A stretch of DNA of 64,000 nucleotides from positions 14,875,091-14,939,090 of the forward strand of contig JAMKCF010000002.1 in the NCBI GenBank assembly GCA_023634235.1, read 5' to 3'. Position numbers and translations under genes: made by a program. The notes under the pieces were generated by a model. That model did not search any database. It was given only the letters and a program-made list of their open reading frames with translations, and was not told the origin of the DNA. This DNA comes from Pisaster brevispinus. Its lineage: Eukaryota; Echinodermata; Asteroidea; Forcipulatida; Asteriidae. Shown piece by piece: positions 1 through 11,530 of the stretch (its first letter is position 1; each line of letters starts with the position of its first letter).

Positions 1-693
1 CCCACGCTGTTCTTAACTTGGTATCTGTTTGCAGTTTCCCAGTTCGTAAACACTGAAAAGTGCAATTTGACACGAATATTTTATAAGACTTAAAAAATAA
101 ACACCGTAAAACAATTAGTAACGTAATCTAAACGCCAAAGTCCCCCTAAACAAAAAAACAAAAAAACGCTCAAGGCGCTTCCAAAAGATACAATTTAAAA
201 GGCTTTTAATAGGCTAAAACACAACTTTAACATGTTATACAAATCTACAGAAAAGGAGTGACCAAAATTCTAAAGTTTTTTATTTGGTGGTAACTGGTTC
301 TGTATTTCCTTTTGGGTCAAAGTATTCACATACATTCTGGAATCTAAATCTGCGTGAAGTACATGGGGGTTACAACACTTCCATAATAGGTCAAAGGTGA
401 GGTTTCTGCTCATAAGTGGATATTTCAAAAAAATGAATATGGTCTTGTTTTATTTTAGGTTCCGAGGTAATAATATTCGCTACCTTATGAAATGACGTAA
501 TCTTAAGACCGATGACAAAACAAAAAAGGGGGAAAGCAAAAGGTCTTAATAAAGAGGAATTCTAAAGACTTGGATGATCCACAAGGAATTAATGAAACAA
601 AGTATATCATAGGATGTTAAAAACAGGTGTTCTCCAAGATTAAGATTAGGGATCAGATTGATGAAAATAACTTCGAATTTAGGCGTAATTTAC
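1..693. other. Scramblase intron, no exon recognised
   Basis: AT-rich sequence downstream of scramblase exon 2. I found no further exon. About 165-275 resembles a dispersed repeat also present near 60.81-60.92 kb; both share the string acagaaaaggagtgacca. Confidence 0.5.
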
Positions 694-1775
694 CCTCAAA
701 TAACTCCACTTGTTGGTGGACAAGAAGCTGATCTAGCTGCGTTAAATATTCCAGACCTGGCGGACATCCGGGAATGGTCTGAGGGGCAGGCATCCACTGC
801 GCAGGCGCTGGTTGGCCAGGCAAAACTCCCGGCTGACCCATTATCTGATGAGAAGGTAAACGAAATTCAGTTAAATCGCAGGAAAGAGGGGAATATGCAC
901 CATAGTATAAACCAACAAAGCAAATAATTATAACAAACAAGACACACGCACATGTACATTATTGCTTTTTGGGGCATTTACCGGTATATTTTAGTTGAGC
1001 TATAGTAAGTTATTATTGAGCTTGACCAAGTCTTGAGCTTTTACCAATTCTGTTATTGGGAACTTTCGTAAGCCTCAAAAGAATGAACTGTTCTTTAAAA
1101 TAAATTGTCATCATGTCGTAACTTTGAAACAAAATATACCATATCTTTCAGTACCATTACATAATATATGTATAGCCCTTCAAAATCCACTGTTGTTTTG
1201 TTTATGTTAGACCATGGAGGAAGTTCCTTCCTCCATGGTTAGACCGAGGTCATTGCATCAGGCACACCACCATAATCATGCCGAGTCCAGCAATTACGAT
1301 ATTGTGTTACGCATGATGTTGCATTGTTAAGAATGAGGAAGGATCCATCCTCGTTCCCAGGGGTGATCGATCTCGCCGCGCCATTTTTCCCAGCATGCCG
1401 AGAGGTATCGATACGGCGCGCTGCCCATGGTAGCGAGGCTGGGAAGGATCGTATGAATCAGGGGTGTTAAGATCACTGACTTACCGGCTGACCAGGAAAC
1501 CCAGGTTGGCCATAGCCCTGTGGTGGTTGACCGTAGCCCTGTGGTGGTTGACCGTAGCCCTGTGGTGGCTGACCGTAGCCCTGTGGTGGCTGACCGTAGC
1601 CCTGGGGCGGTTGGCCATAGCCCTGGGGCGGTTGTCCGTAGCCCTGGGGCGGTTGTCCGTAGCCCTGGGGCGGTTGACCGGCTGGCGGTTGACCGGCTTG
1701 TTGGGCGTATCCCTGTGGTGGTTGACCAGGCTGCGCCTGCATAGCTACCCTTTCCCCGTCTTGGTTGTTCTGCAT
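694..1775 (-). CDS. PLSCR: Phospholipid scramblase, N-terminal part (two exons, partial)
   Basis: Scramblases are calcium-activated membrane proteins that move phospholipids between bilayer leaflets; they carry a Pro-rich N-terminus, a beta-barrel core and a C-terminal helix. Exon 1 (1775-1485, 97 codons) starts [10 protein letters not shown] and is a Gln/Pro/Gly/Tyr-rich stretch built on repeated GYGQPPQ-type units. Exon 2 (844-694) holds the family hallmark at the start of the scramblase core, [12 protein letters not shown] followed by [13 protein letters not shown]. The exon 1 donor (GTAAGT) and exon 2 acceptor (CAG) are both phase 0, so they join cleanly; exon 2 ends in phase 1 at a GTAAAT donor. 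The remaining core, calcium-binding and C-terminal exons lie beyond position 1. The ATG at 1775 is the first in this open exon; a non-coding upstream exon is possible. Family assignment is firm; which paralogue is not determinable. Confidence 0.86.
1211..1239. repeat. Near-perfect hairpin in scramblase intron 1
   Basis: Arms ACCATGGAGGAA and TTCCTCCATGGT face each other around about five bases. Related catgga/tccatg hairpins occur near 4052-4078 and 5479-5500, so this is probably a repeat-family stem rather than a gene-specific structure. Confidence 0.6.
1485..1745 (-). repeat. Coding 24-bp minisatellite of the scramblase N-terminus
   Basis: Within scramblase exon 1 about eight tandem copies of a 24-bp unit encode an 8-residue Pro/Gln/Gly/Tyr period (PQGYGQP core). 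Neighbouring copies fall into two sequence classes, one reading tgtggtgg and one reading ctggggcgg on the plus strand, which suggests recent unequal exchange. Pro-rich N-termini are normal in this family, where they mediate partner binding; the copy number here is likely polymorphic. Confidence 0.85.
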
Positions 1776-2964
1776 TATATTTTTGACTGGCGATCACTCT
1801 GACAACCTTATACCAAAATCTCAATTTAAATCTGTATTAAAAAGGAAGAAAGAAAGACAAAAAATTAGTATTATGGGGAGCAGGTGATCCTGAAAGCGTC
1901 GATCCCTCATGTTGCCTTCATCCTGGCAACTCCCTAATAAAGAAGAAAAGAAGAGTTTTTTTTATGCATGGGCCGGGTGTGAGTTTTAATAACAAAGTTC
2001 AAGTTGTCGGAAGAGGTGAGTCTGGCAACATGAAGGTAGGGCATCAGAGCACAGTTCAACGTTCACATCAACACTGCTAATGGACGCTGCGCCTTTTTGT
2101 ATGGGGCTGATGTAGCGTGACGCACACGCGTTTGTGCGTCTGCTTTGTGCATGTACGCATGCGTGAATGTCATAAATCATATTTCATGGGGAAGACTAAA
2201 AAAGCCAAACTCGTCGTTTGCCCGAAAGAAGGACGTGACGAAAAGTTACCGGCGTATATGGCGTAAGTAATTTATGTGCAAAACTGGGTTTCGAGAAAAC
2301 TGGGCGTGAAAGTTTGATCTGTTTTCTGCCACTCATGAGTCATCGTAGGAAGGCTAAATTCTGCATGGGAACGGGAAAAATTGCCAAGAGCCATGTTAAT
2401 TGCTTACGACCTTTTGTTAGGGTGCACCCCACGAAATAGGGAGTAAACAGAGCGTCGGCCTCATTAATTTTTTTGTAGGCCCTCAAAATGTTCTTTTCTA
2501 GACAGATTTGAGAGCCCAAGAAAATATCAAGGGATACAGTGTAAAAATTGTGCCAAATTGTGACCTGGTGTTGTTGACTTCCAACTTAAGGTATTTTGGA
2601 TGACATAGGCCCTGAAATAAATGGGACATTTTTCAAGATTGTTGATGCTCAGACGTAAAAATTACACCTGTAGGTTTTTTTGGAGGTAGAATAACTCGAC
2701 GGGCCCTGGGACTCCCCAAGTAAATTGAGCAGAGGATTAAAGTTCAAGAGTCAGTGAATAATTTCCCTTTGACTGTAAAAAGCTGTGAGACTTTTAAGTA
2801 TTTTTCGTGTATTTTTGAATATTTAGCATTTTGCACTGTATGCTATTGGGAGTTTGTTTTAGTGGGGTGCACCTTTTTGTTACAAGAAAACAGTACTAAT
2901 GTGTGACTGATGGAAGGGGTGTAGAGGCTTGCGCCTTCTTCCGGGCACCAGACGAATTCACAAC
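1776..2964. other. 5' flank of the scramblase gene, no gene seen
   Basis: Presumed promoter and 5' untranslated region of the minus-strand scramblase. I see no convincing TATA box, coding exon or RNA gene. Confidence 0.4.
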
Positions 2965-3497
2965 GTGCATGTTCCGTTCCAACTTGGCAATTGTCCCAAC
3001 CATAGTTGGGACTGGTCCCAACTTGAGTATTAAAGTTGGGACGTCCCAACTTTAGTTGGGATCGCTCATAGTGTTCAAGAGGACGCTGTGATCGATCATG
3101 CGTTGATTACTGTGTGACACCATTTTGCCTTGCTCTGTGGTGACACTACGCGGTGTAAATAGTGTTTTTAGAGAGTTCTGACAGCAGCGGCCTTGCTCAT
3201 GCCGGGTGACGCTTTCAGTCTCAAAGTAGGCCTACGCATTAGCTTCCCTTCTTTTGGAAAACACAACATTCTAACTAATCTCAAATATTCACAAGGGAAA
3301 GTGGTCTTAAAAACTTCTTACTATACATGTATATGATACTTACTATTAATTATTAGTTTTTTTGGTTTATTCATGGGGGTGCTTTGTTTTTACTGCGATC
3401 CCAACTATAGTTGGGCGCCCCAACTTTAACACTCAAGTTGGGATCATCAGTCCCAACTATAGTTGGGACGATTGTCAAGTTGGGGCGGAACATGCAC
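2965..3497. mobile_element. Non-autonomous inverted-repeat element with internal palindromes
   Basis: About 100-bp inverted arms at 2965-3065 and 3395-3497 begin GTGCATGTTCCG and end CGGAACATGCAC. Each arm is itself made of short palindromes such as tcccaactatagttggga (perfect at 3451-3468). The roughly 330-bp interior has no coding potential. I could not define a clear target-site duplication. A DNA-transposon-derived MITE is the likeliest explanation. Confidence 0.7.
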
Positions 3498-4365
3498 CAC
3501 GCCGACCAAGTCAAGCTGAAGATCCTTGTTTGACACATTTTGCAAGACTCTTGTTTATTTATGCTAAACATAACACGCGTACGCCTTCAACAAACGTAAA
3601 GATAAAGCCTTCAAATAGCAACAAGGCTGATAACACGGTTGTTATTTGTTCACGTCTTTGTTAAGATGGCCGCGAAGATACTGGTAACTTGCGGAGGTGC
3701 GCCTCCAGCTATAATCAATGTTAATTTCAGATGAAATAATCATAATATTTTCAACCTACAACATCCAACTGCGTTTGTTTGCTTATTTGTATGACTATGA
3801 TGTTGAAATGAGGACTGATGTTTTATTGTATTCACATGTACATTGCCACATTATTTTCAGGGGGATAGTCAAGTATACTGCCAGAAAAATAGTTGTTGTT
3901 CTACCGAGGGGGGGGGGGGGTCAGAACATTAGATGTGTGTGGTCGCCACCAAGAGGCACTTTTACAGGCAACCAGCTCTAGAAAATCTCTAGTTGGCAAA
4001 TTCATTCACATTTCAGTTTTCATTTGTTTTAGGGATAGTGCGTTATAGCATGGAGTTTAATTTCTACCTCCATGGTTACAGCTAGAAGAACGTCTCGTGC
4101 TGCTGAAGAAGTGTTCTTTTTGGCGGAATTCATTTTGGCATACACTGTATAGTCAGTTGCCTCCAAGTTGCCTGTTGCCTGTTTGCATACCTGTAATACT
4201 AGCTTTAGTGGACAACGTTGTGTGCTTGACTCAATTTAGAGAGAATCCACGGTCAAAGTCAGTTTTGTGATTGACTCAATTTCCAACAGATATAGGGTCC
4301 TTATGGAAGTGGGGGAAAAATTACCAAGTCTCTGACCTCAAGTAAAAAAATGGAGTAAAATGCCA
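3498..4365. other. Non-coding spacer
   Basis: No gene recognised. It contains a run of G at about 3907-3919 and a catgga/tccatg hairpin at about 4052-4078. Confidence 0.4.
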
Positions 4366-4694
4366 CTTCGAACGTAGCCTTGTCCAAGGCTCTTTACGCA
4401 AGCACCCCGCTTTGAATTCACCAGGTAGCATAACAATACTGGCATGGTACTGCAGTACTTGATATAACATGTACGTATACCGTGGGGTCGAAGCACAGTT
4501 TTCAACCTCGTACCAAAAAACGGCCCCGTTTTTGGTACGAGGTTGAAAAACTGTGCTTCGACCCCACGGTATACTGTACTAGTTATACTAGTTATATCAA
4601 GTACTGCAGTACCATGCCAGTATTGTTATGCTACCTGGTGAATTCAAAGCGGGGGTGCTTGCGTAAAGAGCCTTGGACAAGGCTACTTCGAACG
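4366..4694. mobile_element. Foldback element with 9-bp target-site duplication (MULE-like)
   Basis: The 311-bp element at 4375-4685 is almost entirely one large palindrome centred near 4527. It begins TAGCCTTGTCC and ends GGACAAGGCTA. It is flanked by identical direct 9-mers CTTCGAACG at 4366-4374 and 4686-4694. A 9-bp duplication with long inverted repeats is typical of Mutator-like elements. No transposase is present, so it is non-autonomous. The arms differ by small indels near 4470 and 4580, so it is recent but not brand-new. Confidence 0.88.
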
Positions 4695-6126
4695 ATACTC
4701 TAGAGAGAATATACCTACGCCATTATCAAAAGCAAATGGGTCTGTACATTCCAAAGAGGATTTTTTGCGCAAGTCAAGAGGTGAAATGCCGTTTTGATCG
4801 AGTATCACCAAAACTTGAAAATGAACTAAATACACTGTACCATCTGTACGACCGTATTTGAAAAGTGACGTCATCAAACGTTTGTTTAATTTCGACACCA
4901 ACTGCGCTTGAAGATAATCAAGCACAGTGACATTTTACACCAATTTAACGCAAGCTTACCCACTTTCATGAGGGCTTGGTCTATTGGAAAATGATCGAGC
5001 GGATCACCGAACAATGTTTGACCTTGGTGTTCTTTTTTCCCCCTCACAATACCCATGTAACGATCAATGTGGTCTGCAAAACACAATGCTGAACTATAGC
5101 TACTATCTGAATTAGCTACTATCGACCGGTGACGATTGCAAATATTTAATGATTATGTAGGTATGTAGTGTATACAGAATGATATGGGCCATCGTTTCCG
5201 CGTGGATGTGACTGTAGTTTAAAGTGGTGCCAAAGTTCTGATGAAGGGAATCGGTTTGGGAGTTCATTCCTAATGGATTCACAATGACAAATATTTGTGT
5301 ATTAACGGTACTGTACAGGATATAGCCGACACCTCCATGTTCAGATGTTCCGACTTGAAAATAAGACTACTGTGTGGGGGCGCTTCGGCGCCGATGCCCT
5401 ATTTCTTCCATAATATGTTCATTGACTATTTCGATTTATTGCCCAACTATCCATGACATTTATATACACCTGGTTTGTATGGAGGTAGACATACTTCCAT
5501 TGTGATTATGTTTCAATGGGGGAAAAAATTAATAAAAAAAATAATAAAATGTACGAGCGCCGTCGACTCGATCGTGCTACTCCGTGTCCTTCGGGTGTGC
5601 CAGCGAGTCGTCTAGTATTCAATTTACTGTTTAGTAAAATTATGTTCCTTCCGTAAATACGAATTGTGTTTTTAATTAAATAAAACACCGTAAGTTGTGG
5701 TAGTTCAAGAGAGCAAGTGTTCAATTTGTATTTATTTGCTGAGTTTGGAAGTCCCTTGGGCGGGGGGGGGGGGGGGCCTCTATATCGTGACCAAACAGCA
5801 TAACATTATTAGTATGTAACATAGAGACATCACGTTTACAAAAGAGCCACAGAGCCTGGACTTCATGCAGGCACGATTTGAGTGTACATAATAATTTTGT
5901 GGGAGTGTACTATCAATACCGCGGTGTTTATTTATTCAGCGCGATGACTGGATTTTTTCCATGGGGGAAAATGAGCCATTCTCCCCACGGTGGTTTCATT
6001 CCAAAAAAGAATGATTCCTCCAGATAAAGACATGTAACTTGTATACGATGCAATGGCAGTTATTAGGTCTATAGCTTAGGATACAAAAGGGAGCCAGACT
6101 TTGTTCTCTTTATATGTTATAGTTGT
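4695..6126. other. Non-coding spacer
   Basis: No gene recognised. Contains an oligo-G run at about 5761-5776 and a tatggaggtag/cttccat hairpin near 5479-5500. Confidence 0.4.
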
Positions 6127-6258
6127 TAAGGTCCTTTTCGAAATCACGACTTGGGCTGGGCTCCGGCTTGACTGAAGCCCCGTAAAGGAATGAGCACTTT
6201 TTCTGAATAACTGGACAGAGCCTGTTAAGCCCAAGCCGTAGTTTCGGAAAGGGACTTA
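6127..6258. mobile_element. Short TIR element, copy 1
   Basis: A 132-bp sequence starting TAAGGTCCTTTTCGAAA and ending with its near reverse complement (tttcggaaagggactta). A second copy at 7728-7844 shares the termini and the internal gaagccccg segment, so this is a dispersed MITE family. Confidence 0.7.
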
Positions 6259-7727
6259 TAGTTTGAATATGATAGGAATTCACCCTGGGCGGTTATCGCC
6301 AAAAGCTGGTGCGTGTATCAAACGCCATTTTAATTTGTTATTGTCAATAAGATAACAACATACCAATGTTAATATTTTCTGCAAATAGTTTGGTCAGAGG
6401 CAGTGAACGAGTTCACTTGTATAGCGTATAGCAAAAATGCTTCACAAAAATATATCAGTTGCTACTCGAAAACAAAAACACCATCATTTGCTACTCAACA
6501 TAAACATTCAGTGTGCACAAATGCTATCAGTCTGAATAATTTGCTATCCAGAACTACTGGACGACATCATTCTCCGAAAGGTGTTCTTTTAGAAATCAAG
6601 ATTGGGTGTTTGCTCAATTTCAAATCAAGCGACGACCAACGACAATGTTTTTTTTTTTTTTGTTTTTTTTTTTTTTTTTTGTTTTTTTTTACATATTAGT
6701 TGACTTTTTGAATATGTATATTTATTTTGAAAGAGATTTGGAACGCTCTCAGAAAATGCCTCGTAATAAACCGATCACGTGTTATGGGAGAATGAGGTCA
6801 TTATTGCCGGAAATGTTTGTCGGGTAATGTAAGTGAACTTTACAGGAATGTTTGTGCCAGGACTTGGCCTTGTGGTGTATTCGTTTTGCTTCCGTTGCTG
6901 AGAAATATGGTTTTTAACCTTAAAATTCCAATTTCATAGAGCAAGGACTTGCTGTAATAATGGTCCTACAACGAAACTGATAGATTCTGTTGTTCAGAAT
7001 AGTTGAATTATTTATTCGTTTATTCCGTCTTGTTTTTATCAGGGAAAGACCCATGCAGTTGTCAAGTAACTGTTCTCTCTGGAAGGGAGGTGGGCAGGTT
7101 GTAAATACATACAGTGACGACAAAACTTAAACGGTGACATACAATGCAACCGGAATAAAATATCCAATAACAAATAAAACCCAAATAAAACTCATACTTG
7201 ATTGGCAAAACTGTTTACAAAGAACAATATTTAAATACTTATCAAAGAGACATATTAATATTTTACCCACAAACTATTTGGTAGCGGTTGTGTAAACAAC
7301 ATGTGAATTTAATTCGCTGTTGTTGCGGCGCCGACCATCGTTACCGTGGTTCCCATTATATCACGCGTTTGCAAAACATTTTGCGATGTCACAAAGCTTG
7401 TAATTATTCCCTGTTGATGACATTAAGCCTATAAACACCGCATTTATAATTGGTTTGGACTCTGTGATTACCTGAGTTCGATATGAGTTTAGTGTGGTCG
7501 ATGCAATCAGGATTTTAGAATGCATACAGCGGTTGTTGGTCCTTGTTTGGAGGGAAGATCTTTGGCACATGGGGGTCAACCTGATTAAGTATTCAATGAC
7601 ACGAATTGCGGATCTAATGTGGGCTGCGTGACTGTATTATACAAAGAGCGGGAAGCGATCACTAGCAACAAAATGGCGGCTAAAAAAAGAAAAAAAGGGC
7701 AAATCAGTACGCGTGATACTATACTCA
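6259..7727. other. Non-coding spacer with poly-T tract
   Basis: A T-rich run occupies about 6646-6690. Short open frames here are low-complexity and show no family signature. Confidence 0.4.
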
Positions 7728-7844
7728 TAGGCCCTTCTCGAAACTAGGGCGTTGGCTTGAGCCTGTTTGAAGCCCCGAAATGAAAGCGCACGTATTCCAA
7801 TAATAACTGACGGAGCTAAAAACCGTGGCTTCGAAAAGGCCATA
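7728..7844. mobile_element. Short TIR element, copy 2
   Basis: Termini ataggcccttctcgaaac and ggcttcgaaaaggccat are near-inverse; the interior matches the element at 6127-6258 (gaagccccg, aataactg-acgga). MITE-like, no coding capacity. Confidence 0.65.
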
Positions 7845-8796
7845 AACCACAAATAACAAAGTGTGTAAAAGACAGGCTTGATATTTTAATCCATGGGGGA
7901 AAAGCCCAGAAAAATTTGACTGAGTACAAGGGCTCGCCTTACGTAATGGTATACACCTTGATATAGGCTTTTCAGGCAATTAAATACAAATTTTGCTGAT
8001 TTTTCTGAGGGCAAACAAGTCGGCAATCGGGCTAAAGTAGGAAGAATATCATGCCTGAAAAGAGCGCAGAGAAAGGGTAAAGCTTTAACAGGATAAAACT
8101 CTTCCTTTTTTAACGTGGAAAAGCAGCCCCCCGTTTACCAGAGCCAATGTCTTGATGAAATTCATACAAAATTGCAAGTAAGAACACAATATCAACAAAC
8201 AACCAACCAACCAAACAAACAAACCCGAAAGCAGCAACATAGCCTAACCTACAATTAGTCAGAAACACTCGACAGGGTGTAAATGGAAATTACTCCACAA
8301 GTTTATGACAAAGAAAAGAAAAGGGTAAAGAGCACTGGAGAGCTGTTGATATTTTAAACATTGTTAAGAAGGCGCTCTGAAGACCCATCTGTTTGAACTA
8401 TGACCTGCATGTTTAACTGGATTATTTGGTTAATTTTCTAGACTTGTTCAGTGATGTGTAACCATCTTTGATGTGTAGCTCTATAAATGTATTTATTGTA
8501 TTGTTTTGTATTGTATTGTTAGAAACGACCCCTTTGAAGTAATGTATAGTTTTAGAGAAAAAGGTAATTTTTCACCCCAAAATTTGAATAATATGAGAAA
8601 GGCTTCAGACACGAAGCCTTTCTCAGGCATCCTGAAGAAAAAAGACCACACAAGTATAATATGCATTAAAGGGTGTTTTTTCTTTCATTATTTTCTTGCA
8701 ACTTCGATGACCAATTAAGCCCAAATTTTCACAGGCTTGTTCTTTAATTTATGCACTTGTTGGGATACACCACTTGTGAGGATACTGGTATTTGAC
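7845..8796. other. Non-coding spacer
   Basis: No gene seen. A small inverted repeat (gagaaaggcttc / gaagcctttctc) lies at about 8595-8625. Confidence 0.4.
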
Positions 8797-8925
8797 AATA
8801 GACCTTAAGCATTGACGTCATCCAGCCGCCATCTTAGGGGTAAAATGGTGGCCAATGAACAACCTCCTTTTGACCTCTAGGCGAGGGCGCCCTACTGAAA
8901 TGACGTCATGTGCATAAGGTCTATT
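8797..8925. mobile_element. AATAGACCTTA-type MITE
   Basis: Termini aatagaccttaagcattgac and gtgcataaggtctatt are inverted. The same element recurs in the opposite orientation in a MANBA intron (55200-55376), and a diverged relative lies in a PINK1 intron (20358-20516). The shared core includes gaggtcaaaaggaggttgtt. No coding capacity. Confidence 0.75.
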
Positions 8926-9362
8926 ACCAAAGGTATACCTTGCCTTTAAGTATATGTAGAGAATTAGGACAGGTAGAACAATGGCTAGAGGAATGCGTGC
9001 ATTGGTTTTTTCTGATGTTTATGATGCTGGCCCATCCGGCGGGCGTGACTATCCAAGAGTCGTTTCGTAACAGAATACAACGGAAAACTAAATAAAGACT
9101 CTTCTCCATCATTATCATTATCATGATCCCAATTAACAACTGAGCACTCACGGAAATACAGTGCAAGTCTCCGTGCGCGTTTTCCACACCCCAAATATAC
9201 AAAATGGAAACAGAATCTCCCCAATAGGCCAAGAGCATTAGACCATATGCCAAAACCTGGATATAGCTCATAACAAGCTGATTTTTTCAGGATAGGTCCA
9301 GGAATATGTCTAGAATAACATACTAAAAGTCCCCGAAAATCCCACTGGAGCTCTTTCCGAAA

Positions 9363-10100
9363 TCCAAGATGGCGTCCAAAATGGCCACCATTTTATAATT
9401 TTGTCATAACTTTGCAGCCAGACATGTTGTAAATACAATCAAAGGGTCTAAATATATGTTTTGAGGCACAAGGAATCCAATAGAATTATTATTTTGAGAT
9501 GTTAAAATTCATAAGTATCTGAAACTAAGATGGCGTCCAAAACGGCGTCCAGAATGGCCACCATTTTCGAATCTATCAAAACTTTGGAACCAGACAAGTT
9601 GTGAATACAAATTAAGTGTCAGAATATATGTTTTGAGACACAAGGAATCTGATAGAGTAATTATTCTGAGATTTTAAAATTCATAAGTATCTGAAATCAA
9701 GATGGCGTCCAAAACGGCGTCCAAAATGGCCACCATTTTCGAATCTATCATAACTTTGGAACCAGACAAGTTGCGAATACAAATTAAGTGTCAGAATATA
9801 TGTTTTGAGGCACAAGGAAACTGATAGAGTCATTATTTTGAGATTTTAAAATTCATAAGTATCTGAAATCAAGATGGCGTCCAAAACGGCGTCCAAAATG
9901 GCCACCATTTCGCATCTATCATAACTTTGGAACCAGACAAGTTGTGAATACAAATAAAGTGTCAGAATATAATATATTCTTTATACATATTATGTTTTGA
10001 GGCATGAGGAATCTAATAGAATCATTATTTTGAGATTTTAAAAACTTATAAGTATCTAAAACCAAGATGGCGTCCAAAACAGCGTCCAAAATATCAGCTC
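9363..10100 (+). repeat. Tandem repeat, about 171 bp, in the Penelope-like leader
   Basis: Five copies, marked by the phrase aagatggcgtccaaaa at about 9366, 9528, 9699, 9870 and 10062. Spacing is about 162, 171, 171 and 192 bp, the last widened by an insertion near 9968-9990. Each copy also carries atatatgttttgaggcaca. The final copy runs straight into the reverse-transcriptase frame. Confidence 0.85.
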
Positions 10101-11530
10101 TATCACAGTTGAAAAACAACAACAAAATAGTGATCAAACCATATGACAAAGGCAGAGGAATCTGCATTTTGAACTTAACTGACTACCTGGCCGTAGGCTA
10201 CCGCCATCTTAGTTCCCAGCACTATGAAGAGCTAGAACAAGGTATCACACAAGAAACAAGTCAGTTGGCCCAAAATGCTCTCACAAAAATGGTTAACTAA
10301 AACATTATCAACCGAAAAACATATGAGTACCTCGACCTCCTTACACAGAAAGTGACGTGCCCGACTATGTACTTCCTACCAAAAATACACAAAACTCCAC
10401 CACCAGGAGACGTTTCCTTATCAGGATTACTTCCTCCTTCCTTTAGTTGCCTCGCAACCCATGTCCGCGACACCGCAGACATCTTGCGAAAACTGGAAGA
10501 AACCTCATTCCCACAAGATCTCATTACTAGTATTGATGTTGTTTCAATGTACACAAATGTCCGCCAAACAGAGGCTATCAATTGTGTCTGCAATGCACTC
10601 GACCGATCCAACCACTGATGTACCATTAACAAACCACACTCCTCTCAAATCCGAACTCTTCTGAAACTCATCATTGGAAGAAACTGCTTCCAGTTTGGAA
10701 ATAATTTTTTCCTACAGAAAGTCGGTTGTGCAATGGGCTCCACATCCAGTCCAGAAATCTGTGACATAACCATCCATGATCTCGAAAATAAAATCCTGCA
10801 ACAAGATGAACACATCCTCACTTGGTGGAGCTATAGAGATGACATTCTCATAATCTATGGCGGAAATATTGACAAGTCTAAACAATTGGTAACTACCATG
10901 AATCAGATGCACCCAACCCTTAAATTCACTTTTGAGGCCTCAAACTCCTCAATCAACTATCTTGACCTGATCATTTTCAAAGGTAATAGGTTCCGGGAAA
11001 CTGGTATACTAGACACCAAAGTCTTTACCAAACCCACTGAAACCTACCAATACCTACACAAATACTCGTCTCACCCCCACATGTGTTCAATGCATTCATT
11101 TACGGAGAGACCCTCCGGTTTGCAAGAAACACAAACAACAAAGAGAATTTCAAAGAAAAACTCGAGATATTCAAAAATATACTCATAAAAAGGGGCTACA
11201 CCCATGATGAAGTGAACACACAGATACTAAAGTATCACATCATGAACGGACCAACATGAATCATAAGAAACCGGAAGCGCAACAAAACTAAAAAACACCT
11301 CTCGTCTTCACGACAACCTACAACCCGGCACTATTCCACAAGGATATTTCGCGGGCAATCAACAAATTCTGGCCTCAAATTCAGGCGATTACACACTTTC
11401 GGAAATATTTCCGAACCCTCCCTTCATCGCTTTCCAAAAAGACAAAAATATACGAGAAACTATCGTCAGAGCAAAATTACCACCAGATACCACGAATCTG
11501 AAAGTAAACTCGACCATCACTCTCCCTCAA
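10067..11530 (+). pseudogene. Penelope-like reverse transcriptase, broken
   Basis: One reading frame from 10067 covers the conserved blocks in order: NNKIVIKPYDKGRGICI, then MYFLPKIHK, the LITSIDVVSMYTNV block with its catalytic Asp, VGCAMGSTSSPE, and SYRDDILIIYGG with the catalytic Asp pair at 10838-10843. The YFLPKIHK and PYDKGRG strings are diagnostic of the Penelope-like family. The frame is broken by TAA at 10298-10300, TGA at 10616-10618 and a one-base shift near the C run at about 11075. After that, the family-typical tail reads on in other frames (NAFIYGETLRFARN, FRKYFRTLPSS, NIRETIVRAKLPP). The gene is therefore a dead copy. Its apparent N-terminus, MASKTASKISA, is translated leader repeat. 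Confidence 0.85.

Noticed and set aside
6403..6827. Phe-rich small proteins
   Set aside because: Produced by the poly-T tract; low complexity only.
10067..11188. Reading the reverse transcriptase as an active gene with stop-codon readthrough
   Set aside because: Two in-frame stops plus a frameshift and loss of frame in the C-terminal part indicate decay, not recoding.
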